From NCBI GenBank assembly GCA_023392125.1, contig JAEVZS010000008.1:62001-126000 (forward strand): a stretch of 64,000 nt of DNA, read 5' to 3'. The notes beneath the pieces are model-generated. The model was not told where the DNA came from. It was given only the letters and a program-made list of their open reading frames with translations, and searched no databases. The translations under genes and the position numbers were made by a program. Shown in pieces: positions 25,996 through 35,665 of the stretch. How positions within the stretch are numbered: the stretch's first letter is position 1; each line of letters begins with the position of its first letter. The DNA is from Bacteroidota bacterium. GTDB lineage: Bacteria > Bacteroidota > Bacteroidia > Cytophagales > Cytophagaceae.

Positions 25996-28900
25996 CTATG
26001 GCTTCATCAACTTTCTCACGGTTCTGTTGCCGTTATCTGAAACGATTTCAATATGGTAAATGCCCTGGTTGAGGTTGTCAAGACTGATGTTGATTTGCTG
26101 ACCGTTGCATTTTACCTGTTTCATCATGCTGCCTGTTGCATCGTAGAAATAAATAGTTTCATCGCCCGACAATCCGCTGATAGTAACATGCTCACGAGCA
26201 GGATTGGGGTAGAGTACGATCCGGTTGTTCAGATCGGTACCTGTCATATATGCAGTGATTACGGATTGATATTCATAGGCACCTAAATCAATAGTTGCAC
26301 CATATAACCTTGCATTGCCCGCTAAATCTGTGGTGTTGGCATCTAATCCCGTATACAATGTATTGTTTCCTGCGTCGATGACAGGCGAGTTCTCCAACAA
26401 GGTATAATCTCCATTGGCTGCATCAGTAAAAATAGCTTCGGCCGTGATATTGGTGGCATCAATATTTCCGTTGGTAAAATCGGTGTTGTTCTGTATTAAA
26501 GAAGATTTTGGGTTGTATGTTCCTGAAATTGTTCCAAATACAATAGAATTGTTCAGCTCCGGTATTCCTCCCTGAATATCCATTGCATTATAATTTACAT
26601 CTGCCGTGTTATTGGCAAAGGTTACATTGGTAAATACCGGATTACCCGATAAATTTCTAAAACCTCCTCCCTGGAAATTGGTGCTATTATCGGCGATAAG
26701 AACATTGGTTAATATAAGTGCGGAATTTTCGTTGAAAACCCCGCCACCGCCTGCTCCTGCGGTAGCCATAGTAGCCGAGTTCTCTATAATGCTCACATTG
26801 GTAAGCACTGAAGCCGAACCATTGTTTCTGATTCCTCCTCCATAAAGAGCGGTGTTATTTTTTATAACGGAATTGCTTATTCTGACAGGAGCATTCACAT
26901 TGTATATACCTCCGCCGCCAGTAGTTGCTGTATTATTTTTAATAAGCAAATTATTAAAGGTTGGCGATACATTGTAGTTATACAGTGCTCCACCATTATT
27001 ACCATTTCCGTTTGTCAGGGTAAAACCATCCAGCAAAGCGGTATTGTTTAGTCCGTTGTTATTGTTGTAGATCACAGCACGGGTGTTTTGTCCGTTCAGC
27101 ACAGAACCGTCTCCCATTTCTTTGTTGGGCAGGATACGGTCGTCATTCAATGTTTGGATGTTGTTGTCCGGGTTGAAACCGCCATAGATTTCCACATCGT
27201 TTTTCATTATGAAGCTATGATCGCCTACGTTGTAGTTGCCAATGGCGACAAAAACTTGCTGCACATCTGTTGTGTGAATGGCATTGTGCAAATCATTCGT
27301 GGCGTTTGCCCAGTTCTTCCCGCTACCTGTTCCTGTGGCCTCTTGTCCTACGTAGATAATTCCGCCAGCATCAGGAGCAAGAGGTGAGTTGTAGTTGCTT
27401 TCGTATGCTCCTAAATCTATTATTCCCCCATTGTTAAAATTATAAATCCTTGCATTGCCTGCTACATCTTTGGTGTTTTCGCTCAGGTCTTCAAACAAGC
27501 TGTTGCTTCCGGCATTAATTGCCGGAGCATTCTTTTTCAGGCTATAATCTCCTGCAGAAGGATCATTGAAAATATCAGTATCAGCCATATTGGTGGCATC
27601 GATATTCCCATTGTCTGTATCGGTACTGTTTTGGATAAGAGAATATCGGGCTACGTAAGATCCCGTTCCGGCTATTCTGCCATATATAATTGAATTATTA
27701 ATCTGAGGGGTTCCGTCATTTACATATAGGGCAACATCCTTATTTCCTGCAAATGTTACGTTGGTTAGTTTTAGTGAGCCACTAGTATAAATTCCGCCTG
27801 ATGCGTCGGTCGTCCAGCTTACGGTGTTATCCGTAATGCTTACATTGGTTAATACAGCCGTACTGTTGACGTCGTTATAAAAAGCACCAGCCTGATAGGA
27901 AGCTTTGTTTTCCGATATTTGTACATTGGTTAATACAGGACTTGAATAATTACCACTCCATATACCACCACCCTGAAAAGTCGAGGTATTCCCAATGATT
28001 TGGGTATTGCTGATTACAGGAGATGAATGATCTAAATAAATTCCTGCACCATTGCCCGTAAAGGTGGTTTCATTTGTTTTAACAACAAGGTTGTTAAGTG
28101 TTGGCGAGGCATAGATATTTCGTATTCCCGCACCGGCGCCTGCATACTTGCCATTTGTAACGGTAAAGCCATCCAGTACGGCGGTATTGTTCATTGTGGT
28201 ATTGGCATCAAAAACGTTCCAGATTACGGGTCTTGTGTTTTGTCCGTTCAGAACAGAACCTTCCGCAGTTCCTTTATTGGGAAGAATACGGGCATCGTTC
28301 AGTGTTTTGATGTTATTATCCGGATCGAAACCGCCATAGATGGCCACACCATTTTTCATGATAAAGCTATGATCTATAGTATTATAGTTACCAATAGCTA
28401 CAAATACTTTCTGCACTCCTGCTGCATTAATAGCATCCTGTAACTCGCCGGTGGCTTTTTCCCAACTTTTACCATTTCCGGTAAAACCTTCCCGAACGTA
28501 GATAATTCCGTTGGCATCGGGCTTAACAAGTCTTGTGTAAGTGCTTTCGTAGACTCCTAAATCTATTATGCCGTCGTTGGCATAGTCATAAACCCTCGGG
28601 TTGCCTGCCAGATCTGGGGTATTGGCATCCAATCCCGGAAACAACGTGTTGTTCCCTGCATCAACAGCCGGAGACTTTTTTTTCAGGTTATAATCTCCTG
28701 CCGAAGGATTGTTGAAAATATTAGTAGCGGTAATGTTGGTGGCATCGATATTGCCGTTGTCTGTATCGGTTCTGTTTTGGATGAGCGAATATTGGTATTC
28801 AAGTTTGACATCATCATAATCATCCTCTATTATATCTCCAAAAACAATACTATTGGTCAGTTTTATCCAGCCACCGGCAACATGGAGAGCATTGGGAGAA

Positions 28901-30018
28901 TTATTTACAATGGTAAGGTTGGTTAAACTGGTAAATACTGCTTCTCTGCTGAATTCATAATAACCGCCCCCGCTTCCTCCTGCTGTGTTATCTGCTATCA
29001 ATACATTGGTTAATATGGGATATTTTCGTTTAGAGCGGTTGCTGTTATAAAAGCCACCTCCGTCATAAGATGTTTTATTTCCCGTTATATGTACATTGGT
29101 AAGTACCGGGCTACTGTAGGTGTTGTTATAAAAGCCGCCGCCATAACTGTCGCTTTCGTTATCCTGTATGATTACATCTGTATAAACAGAGCTATTGTTG
29201 CTGCTATAAATTCCGCCACCATGTGCTGCTATATTGTTTTTAATGGTAACGCGGTTATAGGTAGAATTATAGAGACTGTTTTCATAATAATCCACTTCAC
29301 CCTCATCATACACTCCGCCCCCAGAAGAAGTGTTTGAACGGTTTCCTTCTATTGTTACATCATTCCATGTAGTTGCTGATTTATCATTATATATTCCACC
29401 TCCATAACTATTGGCTACATTATCTTTAATAATTACATCGGTAAAAACAGCATTTGAATAGTTGTTGTAAATTCCGCCTCCGTAACTTGTTGCATCATTA
29501 TCTTTAACTACCAGGTTATTGAAAACCGGCGAAACCTGGTTGTTATAAATTCCGCCACCATTGCCGGCATAACCATTTCTAATGGTAAAACCGTCTAACA
29601 AAGCGTTATTGGTAAGCCCGTTGTTATCGTTCCAGATTACGGGTCTCGTATTTTTTCCGTCCAGCACCGAGCCGTCCCCCATTCCCTTGTTGGGCAAAAT
29701 GCGGGCATCGTTCAATGTTTTAATTCCATTGTCCGGATCAAAACCGCCGTATATTTCCACACCGTTTTTCATAATGAATGACGAGCTGCCTACATTGTAG
29801 TTTCCTGTCGCCACGAATACTTTCTGTGCTCCTGTGGCATTAATAGCACCTTGCAGATTATCAGTAGCGCTTGCCCAGCTGCTGCCATTACCTGTACCGG
29901 TAGTGGTTACATACACTATACCACTGGCATCGGGAGTCTGGGCTGTTGCCCAAAAGCTTAACGGGAAGATTATTGCGGTTGCCAAAAACCTTACATAAAG
30001 AAGTAAAGATTTATTCAT
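25996..30018 (-). CDS. Giant modular beta-helix / choice-of-anchor Q protein, three modules, T9SS tail
   Basis: With the start at the ATG 30016-30018 (MNKSLLLYVRFLATAIIFPL) it encodes about 1340 residues. Three modules of roughly 380-470 residues, homologous to those of the neighbour, begin near residues 25, 500 and 880 and carry GGGIYNN-type beta-helix coils. A T9SS domain ends the protein (VLYPNPAREHVTISGLSG ... RTVRKLMKP). The first module has extra Tyr/Asp-rich coils absent from the paralogue. The frame is open to 30117, but only the downstream ATG gives a signal peptide. Near-identical nucleotide stretches shared with the paralogue (for example around 21400-21460 and 26370-26440) point to recent gene conversion. 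Function: surface or secreted, adhesin- or polysaccharide-binding-like; unproven. Confidence 0.85.
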   Translation of the reverse strand: MNKSLLLYVRFLATAIIFPLSFWATAQTPDASGIVYVTTTGTGNGSSWASATDNLQGAINATGAQKVFVATGNYNVGSSSFIMKNGVEIYGGFDPDNGIKTLNDARILPNKGMGDGSVLDGKNTRPVIWNDNNGLTNNALLDGFTIRNGYAGNGGGIYNNQVSPVFNNLVVKDNDATSYGGGIYNNYSNAVFTDVIIKDNVANSYGGGIYNDKSATTWNDVTIEGNRSNTSSGGGVYDEGEVDYYENSLYNSTYNRVTIKNNIAAHGGGIYSSNNSSVYTDVIIQDNESDSYGGGFYNNTYSSPVLTNVHITGNKTSYDGGGFYNSNRSKRKYPILTNVLIADNTAGGSGGGYYEFSREAVFTSLTNLTIVNNSPNALHVAGGWIKLTNSIVFGDIIEDDYDDVKLEYQYSLIQNRTDTDNGNIDATNITATNIFNNPSAGDYNLKKKSPAVDAGNNTLFPGLDANTPDLAGNPRVYDYANDGIIDLGVYESTYTRLVKPDANGIIYVREGFTGNGKSWEKATGELQDAINAAGVQKVFVAIGNYNTIDHSFIMKNGVAIYGGFDPDNNIKTLNDARILPNKGTAEGSVLNGQNTRPVIWNVFDANTTMNNTAVLDGFTVTNGKYAGAGAGIRNIYASPTLNNLVVKTNETTFTGNGAGIYLDHSSPVISNTQIIGNTSTFQGGGIWSGNYSSPVLTNVQISENKASYQAGAFYNDVNSTAVLTNVSITDNTVSWTTDASGGIYTSGSLKLTNVTFAGNKDVALYVNDGTPQINNSIIYGRIAGTGSYVARYSLIQNSTDTDNGNIDATNMADTDIFNDPSAGDYSLKKNAPAINAGSNSLFEDLSENTKDVAGNARIYNFNNGGIIDLGAYESNYNSPLAPDAGGIIYVGQEATGTGSGKNWANATNDLHNAIHTTDVQQVFVAIGNYNVGDHSFIMKNDVEIYGGFNPDNNIQTLNDDRILPNKEMGDGSVLNGQNTRAVIYNNNNGLNNTALLDGFTLTNGNGNNGGALYNYNVSPTFNNLLIKNNTATTGGGGIYNVNAPVRISNSVIKNNTALYGGGIRNNGSASVLTNVSIIENSATMATAGAGGGGVFNENSALILTNVLIADNSTNFQGGGFRNLSGNPVFTNVTFANNTADVNYNAMDIQGGIPELNNSIVFGTISGTYNPKSSLIQNNTDFTNGNIDATNITAEAIFTDAANGDYTLLENSPVIDAGNNTLYTGLDANTTDLAGNARLYGATIDLGAYEYQSVITAYMTGTDLNNRIVLYPNPAREHVTISGLSGDETIYFYDATGSMMKQVKCNGQQINISLDNLNQGIYHIEIVSDNGNRTVRKLMKP

Positions 30019-30228
30019 TGTTTTGGTTAATTGTCGATGTGCTACTATTCCTTCCGGGCTTGCGCGAAGGCTTTTATAAGGAGTTCTTTGAAGGACAAAA
30101 TTAGACCAAAACCACATACCGATATTGAAGAATTATATACCGATAATGCAAAAGCTGGCTGCTATATGCAGATCAATGCATTGCATGCCATGCTATTGAA
30201 TGCGGGGAATCTATCGGGACCTATGTTT

Positions 30229-31302
30229 TTAAAGGCTCTTATGATTGTGTTTCAGATAAGAAACGGGGCTTTCTCCATAAATCTGTTTAAACGCGCGGCA
30301 AAAAGAAGCCGTATTCTTATAACCCGCTTTATATGCGGCAGTTTTTACAGAAGTTCCCATTTTTAGCTCGGCACAGGCATGCTCCATCTTCATCTTTTTG
30401 TAATAATTGTGCGGACTGTCATGAAAAATGGTTTTGAAGCGGGCTATAAATGTTCTCGGAGAAAGATTGCATGCGGCAGCCAGCTGTTCGATGCCCGGAA
30501 AATCTCCGTCGGCACACTCGTTTATGATTAGTAATGCTTTCTCCAGTTCACCACCCGAGGTAGTTGCGATGGTACCGGCAGGTGATTCCTTTTTTAAAAT
30601 GTCTGTAAAGAAATCCGCAATAAGCGAAGAACAGAGGTTTTTTACCTGTAATGTTCGTAGTGCATTATCCGGGGTTTCCAACAACTCTTTTATCTCCTGT
30701 ACGATTGTCCGGTATTTTACTACATCAAGCAGGAAGCAGTTCTCTTTTTGTTTTTTCAATACGGCGCTTAGCTCCGACTTAGGAGGAAGCATGTTTTCGT
30801 CAATATTATTCCGGATCCAGTTTCTGTCTAATTCTATTCGGATACCAAATGCTTTCTGATGGGCTTTAATGTAGAGATCCCCATTAAAAAGATTGTTAAA
30901 TAAATGGCCAAGATTGTTTGTGGCGAGCGATTCGGTGGGAGTACTGTAATAAAGCGGAAATTTACTTCGCTCTTCGATAAAATTCAGGGCAATAGAATAA
31001 AAATCGGTATCCGGATTAGCACAATATTGATAATGCACATCGATTGGACTGTAACTGTCAAAATTGAACACATAGCAACCTTCTTCCGGCTTTATATACC
31101 TGAAAATGGTATTAATCATATCCGACTGGATCCGGATACGCCCTAATGCTTCATCATAATCGGCTTCAGGATGGTATTTTAATAAATCGGCAATATAGTT
31201 TTCAGGAGATGGAACCTGCACATGTTCGACGACATGTACGTACTTATGATGATCCTTCGGCCTTATTTCTCTTTTAAAACTTGTAGGTGCTATCTCCTCC
31301 AT
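30229..31302 (-). CDS. AraC-family transcriptional regulator
   Basis: The 357-residue protein has a long N-terminal region without a clear cupin and a C-terminal AraC HTH pair at about 255-350: FPGIEQLAAACNLSPRTFIA, MKMEHACAELKMG, VKTAAYKAGYKN and FCRAFKQIYGESPVSYLK. This layout is common in Bacteroidota helix-turn-helix regulators of unknown ligand. It lies 210 bp upstream of the anchor-Q gene pair on the same strand, so it could control them, but no site was found. Confidence 0.9.
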   Translation of the reverse strand: MEEIAPTSFKREIRPKDHHKYVHVVEHVQVPSPENYIADLLKYHPEADYDEALGRIRIQSDMINTIFRYIKPEEGCYVFNFDSYSPIDVHYQYCANPDTDFYSIALNFIEERSKFPLYYSTPTESLATNNLGHLFNNLFNGDLYIKAHQKAFGIRIELDRNWIRNNIDENMLPPKSELSAVLKKQKENCFLLDVVKYRTIVQEIKELLETPDNALRTLQVKNLCSSLIADFFTDILKKESPAGTIATTSGGELEKALLIINECADGDFPGIEQLAAACNLSPRTFIARFKTIFHDSPHNYYKKMKMEHACAELKMGTSVKTAAYKAGYKNTASFCRAFKQIYGESPVSYLKHNHKSL

Positions 31303-31555
31303 ACCTTTTATTTTACTATCCGGAATTTATATATACCGCAAAAATACATTAAAACATGATTGATGTATGTAGAGCTGAGCTATCTGATCGAGGATTTTTA
31401 TGAACTTCCCGAATTATTTTTTTATAGCTCAAAAGTAAGTTGCTTCAAATGCTGGCAATGTCCCGGAATTAACCCGGATCCCTGCCTGGCCCTGGATTGG
31501 GAATGGTGTATCGTAAAATCAGCCGTTTTCTTTTGGACATCTGATCCAAATAGTA

Positions 31556-32134
31556 TTATTTCAGCCTGCTTCGGGTGTACTCTATATATAAGCTTATATC
31601 GTACTCCGGATAATAATTGTCCAGTCCGTAGTGGCTCAGAAGAACCAGCTTATCATTGACGACAAAATGATAGTTTGTATAAGGAGCCTGGGTAACAGGA
31701 GTGACACGATCGTATTGACTGGCCTTGATTTTATCCGCATAACTTTTCAGAGACTCACTATCAGAGAAGCCGGAAAGTATGTAATAAAAAAAATCAAGCT
31801 GTCTAAGGCTGTCGATGGACTGTGTCCCGGTACGAATGAGACCGGTTTCTGCACAATACGGTGTATTGTTGATGTCTGCTACCTTGCTCTGTAACGATTG
31901 TTCTATAAATTTTTTATCAAACTGAACATCTCCCGTATCGCCTTTTTCTAAGCTGATTGTATTATTTTCCAGGCAGAATATAGTTCGTACTGAATCATTG
32001 ATTTTCGTTTCTTTATCTGCTTCTGCCGGGATAATTGTAGTTCCATGATTTTTGTTGTCTGTATCGCAGGCATAAAAACAGAATAATACGGCTAAGGTGC
32101 CAGGAATGGTAAGCGCTTTCTTTTTAATATTCAT
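31556..32134 (-). CDS. Hypothetical lipoprotein, candidate immunity partner
   Basis: The 192-residue protein has a lipoprotein signal (LAVLFCFYAC, lipid Cys near residue 24) and a mature part with Thr/Asp-rich sequence (DSVRTIFCLENNTISLEKGD) ending with a compact domain (YTNYHFVVNDKLVLLSHYGL). No family is recognised. Its ATG overlaps the end of the upstream YkuD-like gene by 11 nt, so the two are translationally linked. A periplasmic lipoprotein fused into an operon with a signal-less, cell-wall-type enzyme is the layout of effector-immunity pairs; that role is inferred. Confidence 0.6.
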   Translation of the reverse strand: MNIKKKALTIPGTLAVLFCFYACDTDNKNHGTTIIPAEADKETKINDSVRTIFCLENNTISLEKGDTGDVQFDKKFIEQSLQSKVADINNTPYCAETGLIRTGTQSIDSLRQLDFFYYILSGFSDSESLKSYADKIKASQYDRVTPVTQAPYTNYHFVVNDKLVLLSHYGLDNYYPEYDISLYIEYTRSRLK

Positions 32135-32714
32135 GAGAGAAGTTTTTTTTCAAATCAGGAGGATACGCATAATCGACCTGTAAAAACAGTTTTCCGTTTC
32201 TGACAAGCTCGGTGATGGCATCAGAGGCTGTTTTCTTTAATGAGCCGGAAAGATTTTTGATATCTTCTTTAAACTTGCCAAAGTCGCCGATAATTTCCAC
32301 ACAGCCTGCGGCTCCCCAACCGCTATCATGAATACTCAAGGGGCCTGCATGTATCAGAAAGTTGCCTTCTATCTGAATTGCCCCGCTATAAGGTGAAAAT
32401 GTGTTATGGGGAGAATAAAAAGGATCATAAAGCGTTACACGTTTTTTAGGAACCTGCCATTTACCGGAGTTAGCCCAGCCTTTGGTTTTATAGTTGCCGG
32501 ATGGTGCTTTCGGGTCGTTATAATATGGCATAAATCGTAAGGCTTTCCACTCTTTTCTGGATGAACGACCTTCAATAAAAACTTTGTATACGGGTGTTTT
32601 GTATAGCTCTTTTTTTCCGTTGTTATCAAAATCATCATCAGGATAAGATCGGGCCAGATAAGTATCTCCTGTCAGTTGACTGGAAATAATAATATGTACT
32701 TCATGTAAGCTCAT
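32124..32714 (-). CDS. YkuD/L,D-transpeptidase-like protein without signal peptide, candidate secreted effector
   Basis: The 196-residue protein opens MSLHEVHIIISSQLTGDTYL, with no signal peptide. Its centre has FLIHAGPLSIHDSGWGAAGC, in which a His and a Cys 16 residues apart in an IH-G...G..GC frame match the L,D-transpeptidase catalytic pattern (H-x14-17-S/T-H-G-C), with AAGC replacing SHGC. Such enzymes act on peptidoglycan. The absence of an export signal and the overlapping lipoprotein gene recall the Tlde1/Tldi1-type T6SS effectors of Proteobacteria. No T6SS genes are in the window. Other possibility: a house-keeping peptidoglycan or peptidase domain. Confidence 0.55.
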   Translation of the reverse strand: MSLHEVHIIISSQLTGDTYLARSYPDDDFDNNGKKELYKTPVYKVFIEGRSSRKEWKALRFMPYYNDPKAPSGNYKTKGWANSGKWQVPKKRVTLYDPFYSPHNTFSPYSGAIQIEGNFLIHAGPLSIHDSGWGAAGCVEIIGDFGKFKEDIKNLSGSLKKTASDAITELVRNGKLFLQVDYAYPPDLKKNFSHEY

Positions 32715-32937
32715 TGAATAAAAAAATAGTAATATTCAAATCTAATTATCAATAAGATATAAATCAAATGGTGGTTTGTATCCTATTTCAGACAATAGAA
32801 TATTTTTTTGACGCATTATATTATCCCCTCTGTAATCTGTGGCCGATAGTATCGGAGGTTTTTGCAATGATATACGATTAATGGGAATAATTTAATGAAT
32901 TAATTTGTTGATTTTTATGTGATTATATATGGTGAAT

Positions 32938-33008
32938 GATTTTTGAAAGTCTTTGAACGATTTTTAAAATCGGGTAGGAATATTCAATTATATCTTTGAA
33001 TAGTTAAA
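32938..33008 (+). promoter_or_regulatory. Shared promoter region of the GH26-like gene: 21-bp-spaced direct repeat plus -7 motif
   Basis: GATTTTTGAAA (32938) and GATTTTTAAAA (32959) are direct repeats 21 bp apart. After 24 bp come TTCAATTA and the -7 motif TATCTTTG (32991-32998), continuing AATAGTTAAA. The ATG follows at 33022, leaving a leader of roughly 15-20 nt. The same elements with identical spacing occur at 43736-43806 upstream of the GH43 gene. The 307-bp gap 32715-33021 holds no gene. Confidence 0.75.
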
Positions 33009-33021
33009 AAAAATCAACGAT

Positions 33022-35568
33022 ATGACCCACAGACTACTTCTACACGATTACATACGCGTTCTGGTCCGTTTCTTTCTGTTATCTGTATCCCTGATTTTTT
33101 CGATACATATGGCATACGGACAGAAATACCTGCCTCCGGCAGGAAAAACGCTTCTTATTATAGGACAGGATCTCAAATCCGTTTACGATTATCATGCTTC
33201 CGGTTTTTTCCCCGAGCCGGGTGGGATCACCTCATATATGAGCCTGTACGATGTGGCAAACCCGGATGCCTACTTCCCTTACGGCGGTCTTGGCGAACAT
33301 CCTGACGGCAGTCCTGCGCCGGATATAGACTGGGGAGCAGGGCCTCTGAATACACGCAATGCGGCATTGGGCTATCCCAATTCTACCTTGTCAATCGGCC
33401 TTTATATGACAGAAGAGTTCTTTCCCGGCGGACTTACTCAAATCGCCAACGGCGTTTATGATACGGAGATCAACCGTCTCGCGAAATTTCTGAAGGACAT
33501 TGATAAGCCTGTTTTTCTCCGCATCGGTTACGAATTCGACGGCAACTGGAACATCGGTTATGCCAACAGCGAAAACTTTAAAAATGCCTACAGGCATATT
33601 GTGGATGTGATCCGTCCGCAGGCGCCCAATACGATGATGGTATTGCAGGCATGTACCTCTCCGGTCGATGATATTATCGAGGGGTATCATGAAAATATTG
33701 AAGACTGGTATCCCGGTGACGATTATGTGGATTATCTGGGATATTCCTGGTTTCTGAGCACGCCCTTGCAGTATTCGCTGACAGATGAAGTATTGGATCT
33801 GGCCCGTACCCGTCATAAGCCCGTTATGCTTTGCGAATCGGCGCCACAGGGATATGACCTGGATGCGTTGAACTACCGCTATATTAATACCATGCTGGGA
33901 GGAGCGCCGGGCAGCAATCCTGTCAGTAAAACACCTCAACAGATATGGGACGAATGGTTCAAACCCTTTTTTGACTACATCCACGACAATAGTGATGTGG
34001 TCCGGATTGTATCCTATATCAATGCCGATTGGGACAGCCAGGCCAAATGGGCGCCGCCTTATAACGAAGGGTACTGGGGCGACAGCAGGGTAGAGGTCAA
34101 TCCTGATATTCGGGGCAAATGGCTCAATGAAATCAGCTCGGATTTCTGGCTGCATGGTTCGGATAGTCTCTTTGCGCTGCTGAGCGGAGAAATCACGCTG
34201 CCGGAAACACCGGTAGATCCGGAAGAACCAACCGGTCCCGGCACTCCGCCGGTGGTTGTGGAAGGGTTTGACATACCTGATGGAAAAACACTCCTTATGA
34301 TCGGACAGACATTTACCGACGAATATATGGACTATGTGGAGGCCATGGACAAAGCGCCTGCCGGCTCGTCGCATTATGCCGAGCTGTACTCCGGTACCAT
34401 CAATCAGGGCGATGATGCCAGTGATGAGGCTTTTCTGGACTATATCGAAACGTACTATCCCGATGCCTATGCACAGCTGGCTATCAGCATCAAAGACAAT
34501 CCGGGCGCGGGTGGCTATAGTGGCCCCGACGGAGTCTATCAGGCCTGTCTGGACATTACTTCAGGCGTCTGGGATGCACAGATCGATGCCATTGCGGCCA
34601 GTATGAAAAGCAGACCTTCTATCCGTTTTTTTGTGCGGATATGCTATGAAGTAAGCCTGAATATGTTTGCCAACAAAACAACGACGGAGTTTATAGAAAT
34701 CCTGAACAAATATACCTCTATGGGTATCAATCCGCTCGAACGGGCTGATGAGATAGAAGAGTTTGACCTGATGGCCTACCGCAATGCCTACAACTACATC
34801 GCACACCGGATCAGGGTTGTCAATCAGGTGGAAAATGCCCGTTTTGTCTTTCACCCTGTTCGTGGTATCAACGATGCGATACACCTCTATCCGGGTGATG
34901 ACTATGTAGATTATTATGCTATTTCACTCTTTAATCACGATGTATGCTGGCCTACCTGGGAAGGGGCGAACCCGCCTTTTGAGAATTGTCCGGCGTCTCA
35001 GGAAATGGATGACAATGTGCGGCAGAGCCTGAACTGGGCCAGAGATGTGATTAAGAAGCCGATTATCATCGCGGAGGCAGCGGCACAGTCGCATCTGACT
35101 GCTCAGGCTGATGCGGCGCACATAAACGGCTACCTGGACAAATTATTCAATATTATCCATACCTATGATGTAAAAGCGCTGGTGTATATCAACAGCAACT
35201 GGTCGGCGCATTACTGGAGCGATCAGTGGGGTGATTCGAGAGTGCAGAAAGAGTCTGCGGTGCTTTCTCACTGGCAGAATGAAGTGCTGAAGCCCCGGTA
35301 TATCCACTATCCGGAAACCATTACATCCACAGCGGGCAGCACACAGCTTTCCGGTGTAAGTGTTTATCCCAATCCTTTTGACCAGACTTTATTTGTCGAG
35401 TGCGCAGAAAGTGTTCGTGTACAGCTTATAGCTCCTGACGGCCGGATCATCTTCGAGCAGGACATGCCGGCCGGTGGCAGTTTGCAGCCGGCTGTCAATC
35501 CGGGCCTGTATATGCTGAAAATCTCAAAAGATGATCGTGTCGATACCCGATTGATCATAAAGCGCTAA
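33022..35568 (+). CDS. T9SS-secreted protein with two tandem GH26-like (clan A) domains
   Basis: Signal region MTHRLLLHDYIRVLVRFFLL..MAYG, then two homologous domains. Domain 1 (about 40-380) has FLRIGYEFDGNWN with Glu171 and MLCESAP with Glu272. Domain 2 (about 420-755) has RFFVRICYEVSLNMF with Glu543 and IIIAEAAAQ with Glu685. Glu pairs on strands 4 and 7 are the acid/base and nucleophile layout of clan A. The sequence resembles GH26-type beta-mannanase/xylanase relatives, but I cannot fix family or substrate. A Pro/Glu-rich linker (PVDPEEPTGPGTP) separates the domains. The T9SS tail starts VSVYPNPFDQ. It is first of five collinear secreted enzymes. Confidence 0.75.
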   Translation: MTHRLLLHDYIRVLVRFFLLSVSLIFSIHMAYGQKYLPPAGKTLLIIGQDLKSVYDYHASGFFPEPGGITSYMSLYDVANPDAYFPYGGLGEHPDGSPAPDIDWGAGPLNTRNAALGYPNSTLSIGLYMTEEFFPGGLTQIANGVYDTEINRLAKFLKDIDKPVFLRIGYEFDGNWNIGYANSENFKNAYRHIVDVIRPQAPNTMMVLQACTSPVDDIIEGYHENIEDWYPGDDYVDYLGYSWFLSTPLQYSLTDEVLDLARTRHKPVMLCESAPQGYDLDALNYRYINTMLGGAPGSNPVSKTPQQIWDEWFKPFFDYIHDNSDVVRIVSYINADWDSQAKWAPPYNEGYWGDSRVEVNPDIRGKWLNEISSDFWLHGSDSLFALLSGEITLPETPVDPEEPTGPGTPPVVVEGFDIPDGKTLLMIGQTFTDEYMDYVEAMDKAPAGSSHYAELYSGTINQGDDASDEAFLDYIETYYPDAYAQLAISIKDNPGAGGYSGPDGVYQACLDITSGVWDAQIDAIAASMKSRPSIRFFVRICYEVSLNMFANKTTTEFIEILNKYTSMGINPLERADEIEEFDLMAYRNAYNYIAHRIRVVNQVENARFVFHPVRGINDAIHLYPGDDYVDYYAISLFNHDVCWPTWEGANPPFENCPASQEMDDNVRQSLNWARDVIKKPIIIAEAAAQSHLTAQADAAHINGYLDKLFNIIHTYDVKALVYINSNWSAHYWSDQWGDSRVQKESAVLSHWQNEVLKPRYIHYPETITSTAGSTQLSGVSVYPNPFDQTLFVECAESVRVQLIAPDGRIIFEQDMPAGGSLQPAVNPGLYMLKISKDDRVDTRLIIKR

Positions 35569-35585
35569 CCCCTGTTTTTTTAACG

Positions 35586-35614
35586 TGTCCATCCTGTGTA
35601 ATGCAGGATGGACA
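35586..35614 (+). promoter_or_regulatory. 11-bp hairpin between two cluster genes
   Basis: TGTCCATCCTG (35586-35596) pairs with CAGGATGGACA (35604-35614), 18 bp after the stop. There is a T-run before, not after, the stem, so it may act as a 3'-end protector, processing site or weak terminator. Confidence 0.5.
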
Positions 35615-35665
35615 TATCCTGAAAACTTAAGCAGTAAAAAACGAAACCATGATAATCACCCAACT

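Noticed and set aside
21013..30018. Long repetitive stretches looked like tandem non-coding repeats.
   Set aside because: Both reading frames stay open over the full length and encode modular beta-helix proteins with signal peptides and T9SS tails.
31360..31659. A 99-residue plus-strand open frame rich in Cys and Trp.
   Set aside because: It overlaps the real minus-strand lipoprotein gene, has no family features and no sensible start region; it is probably chance.
33391..34374. A 327-residue minus-strand frame.
   Set aside because: It is the antisense shadow of the tandem GH26-like gene, which has catalytic motifs and a T9SS tail.
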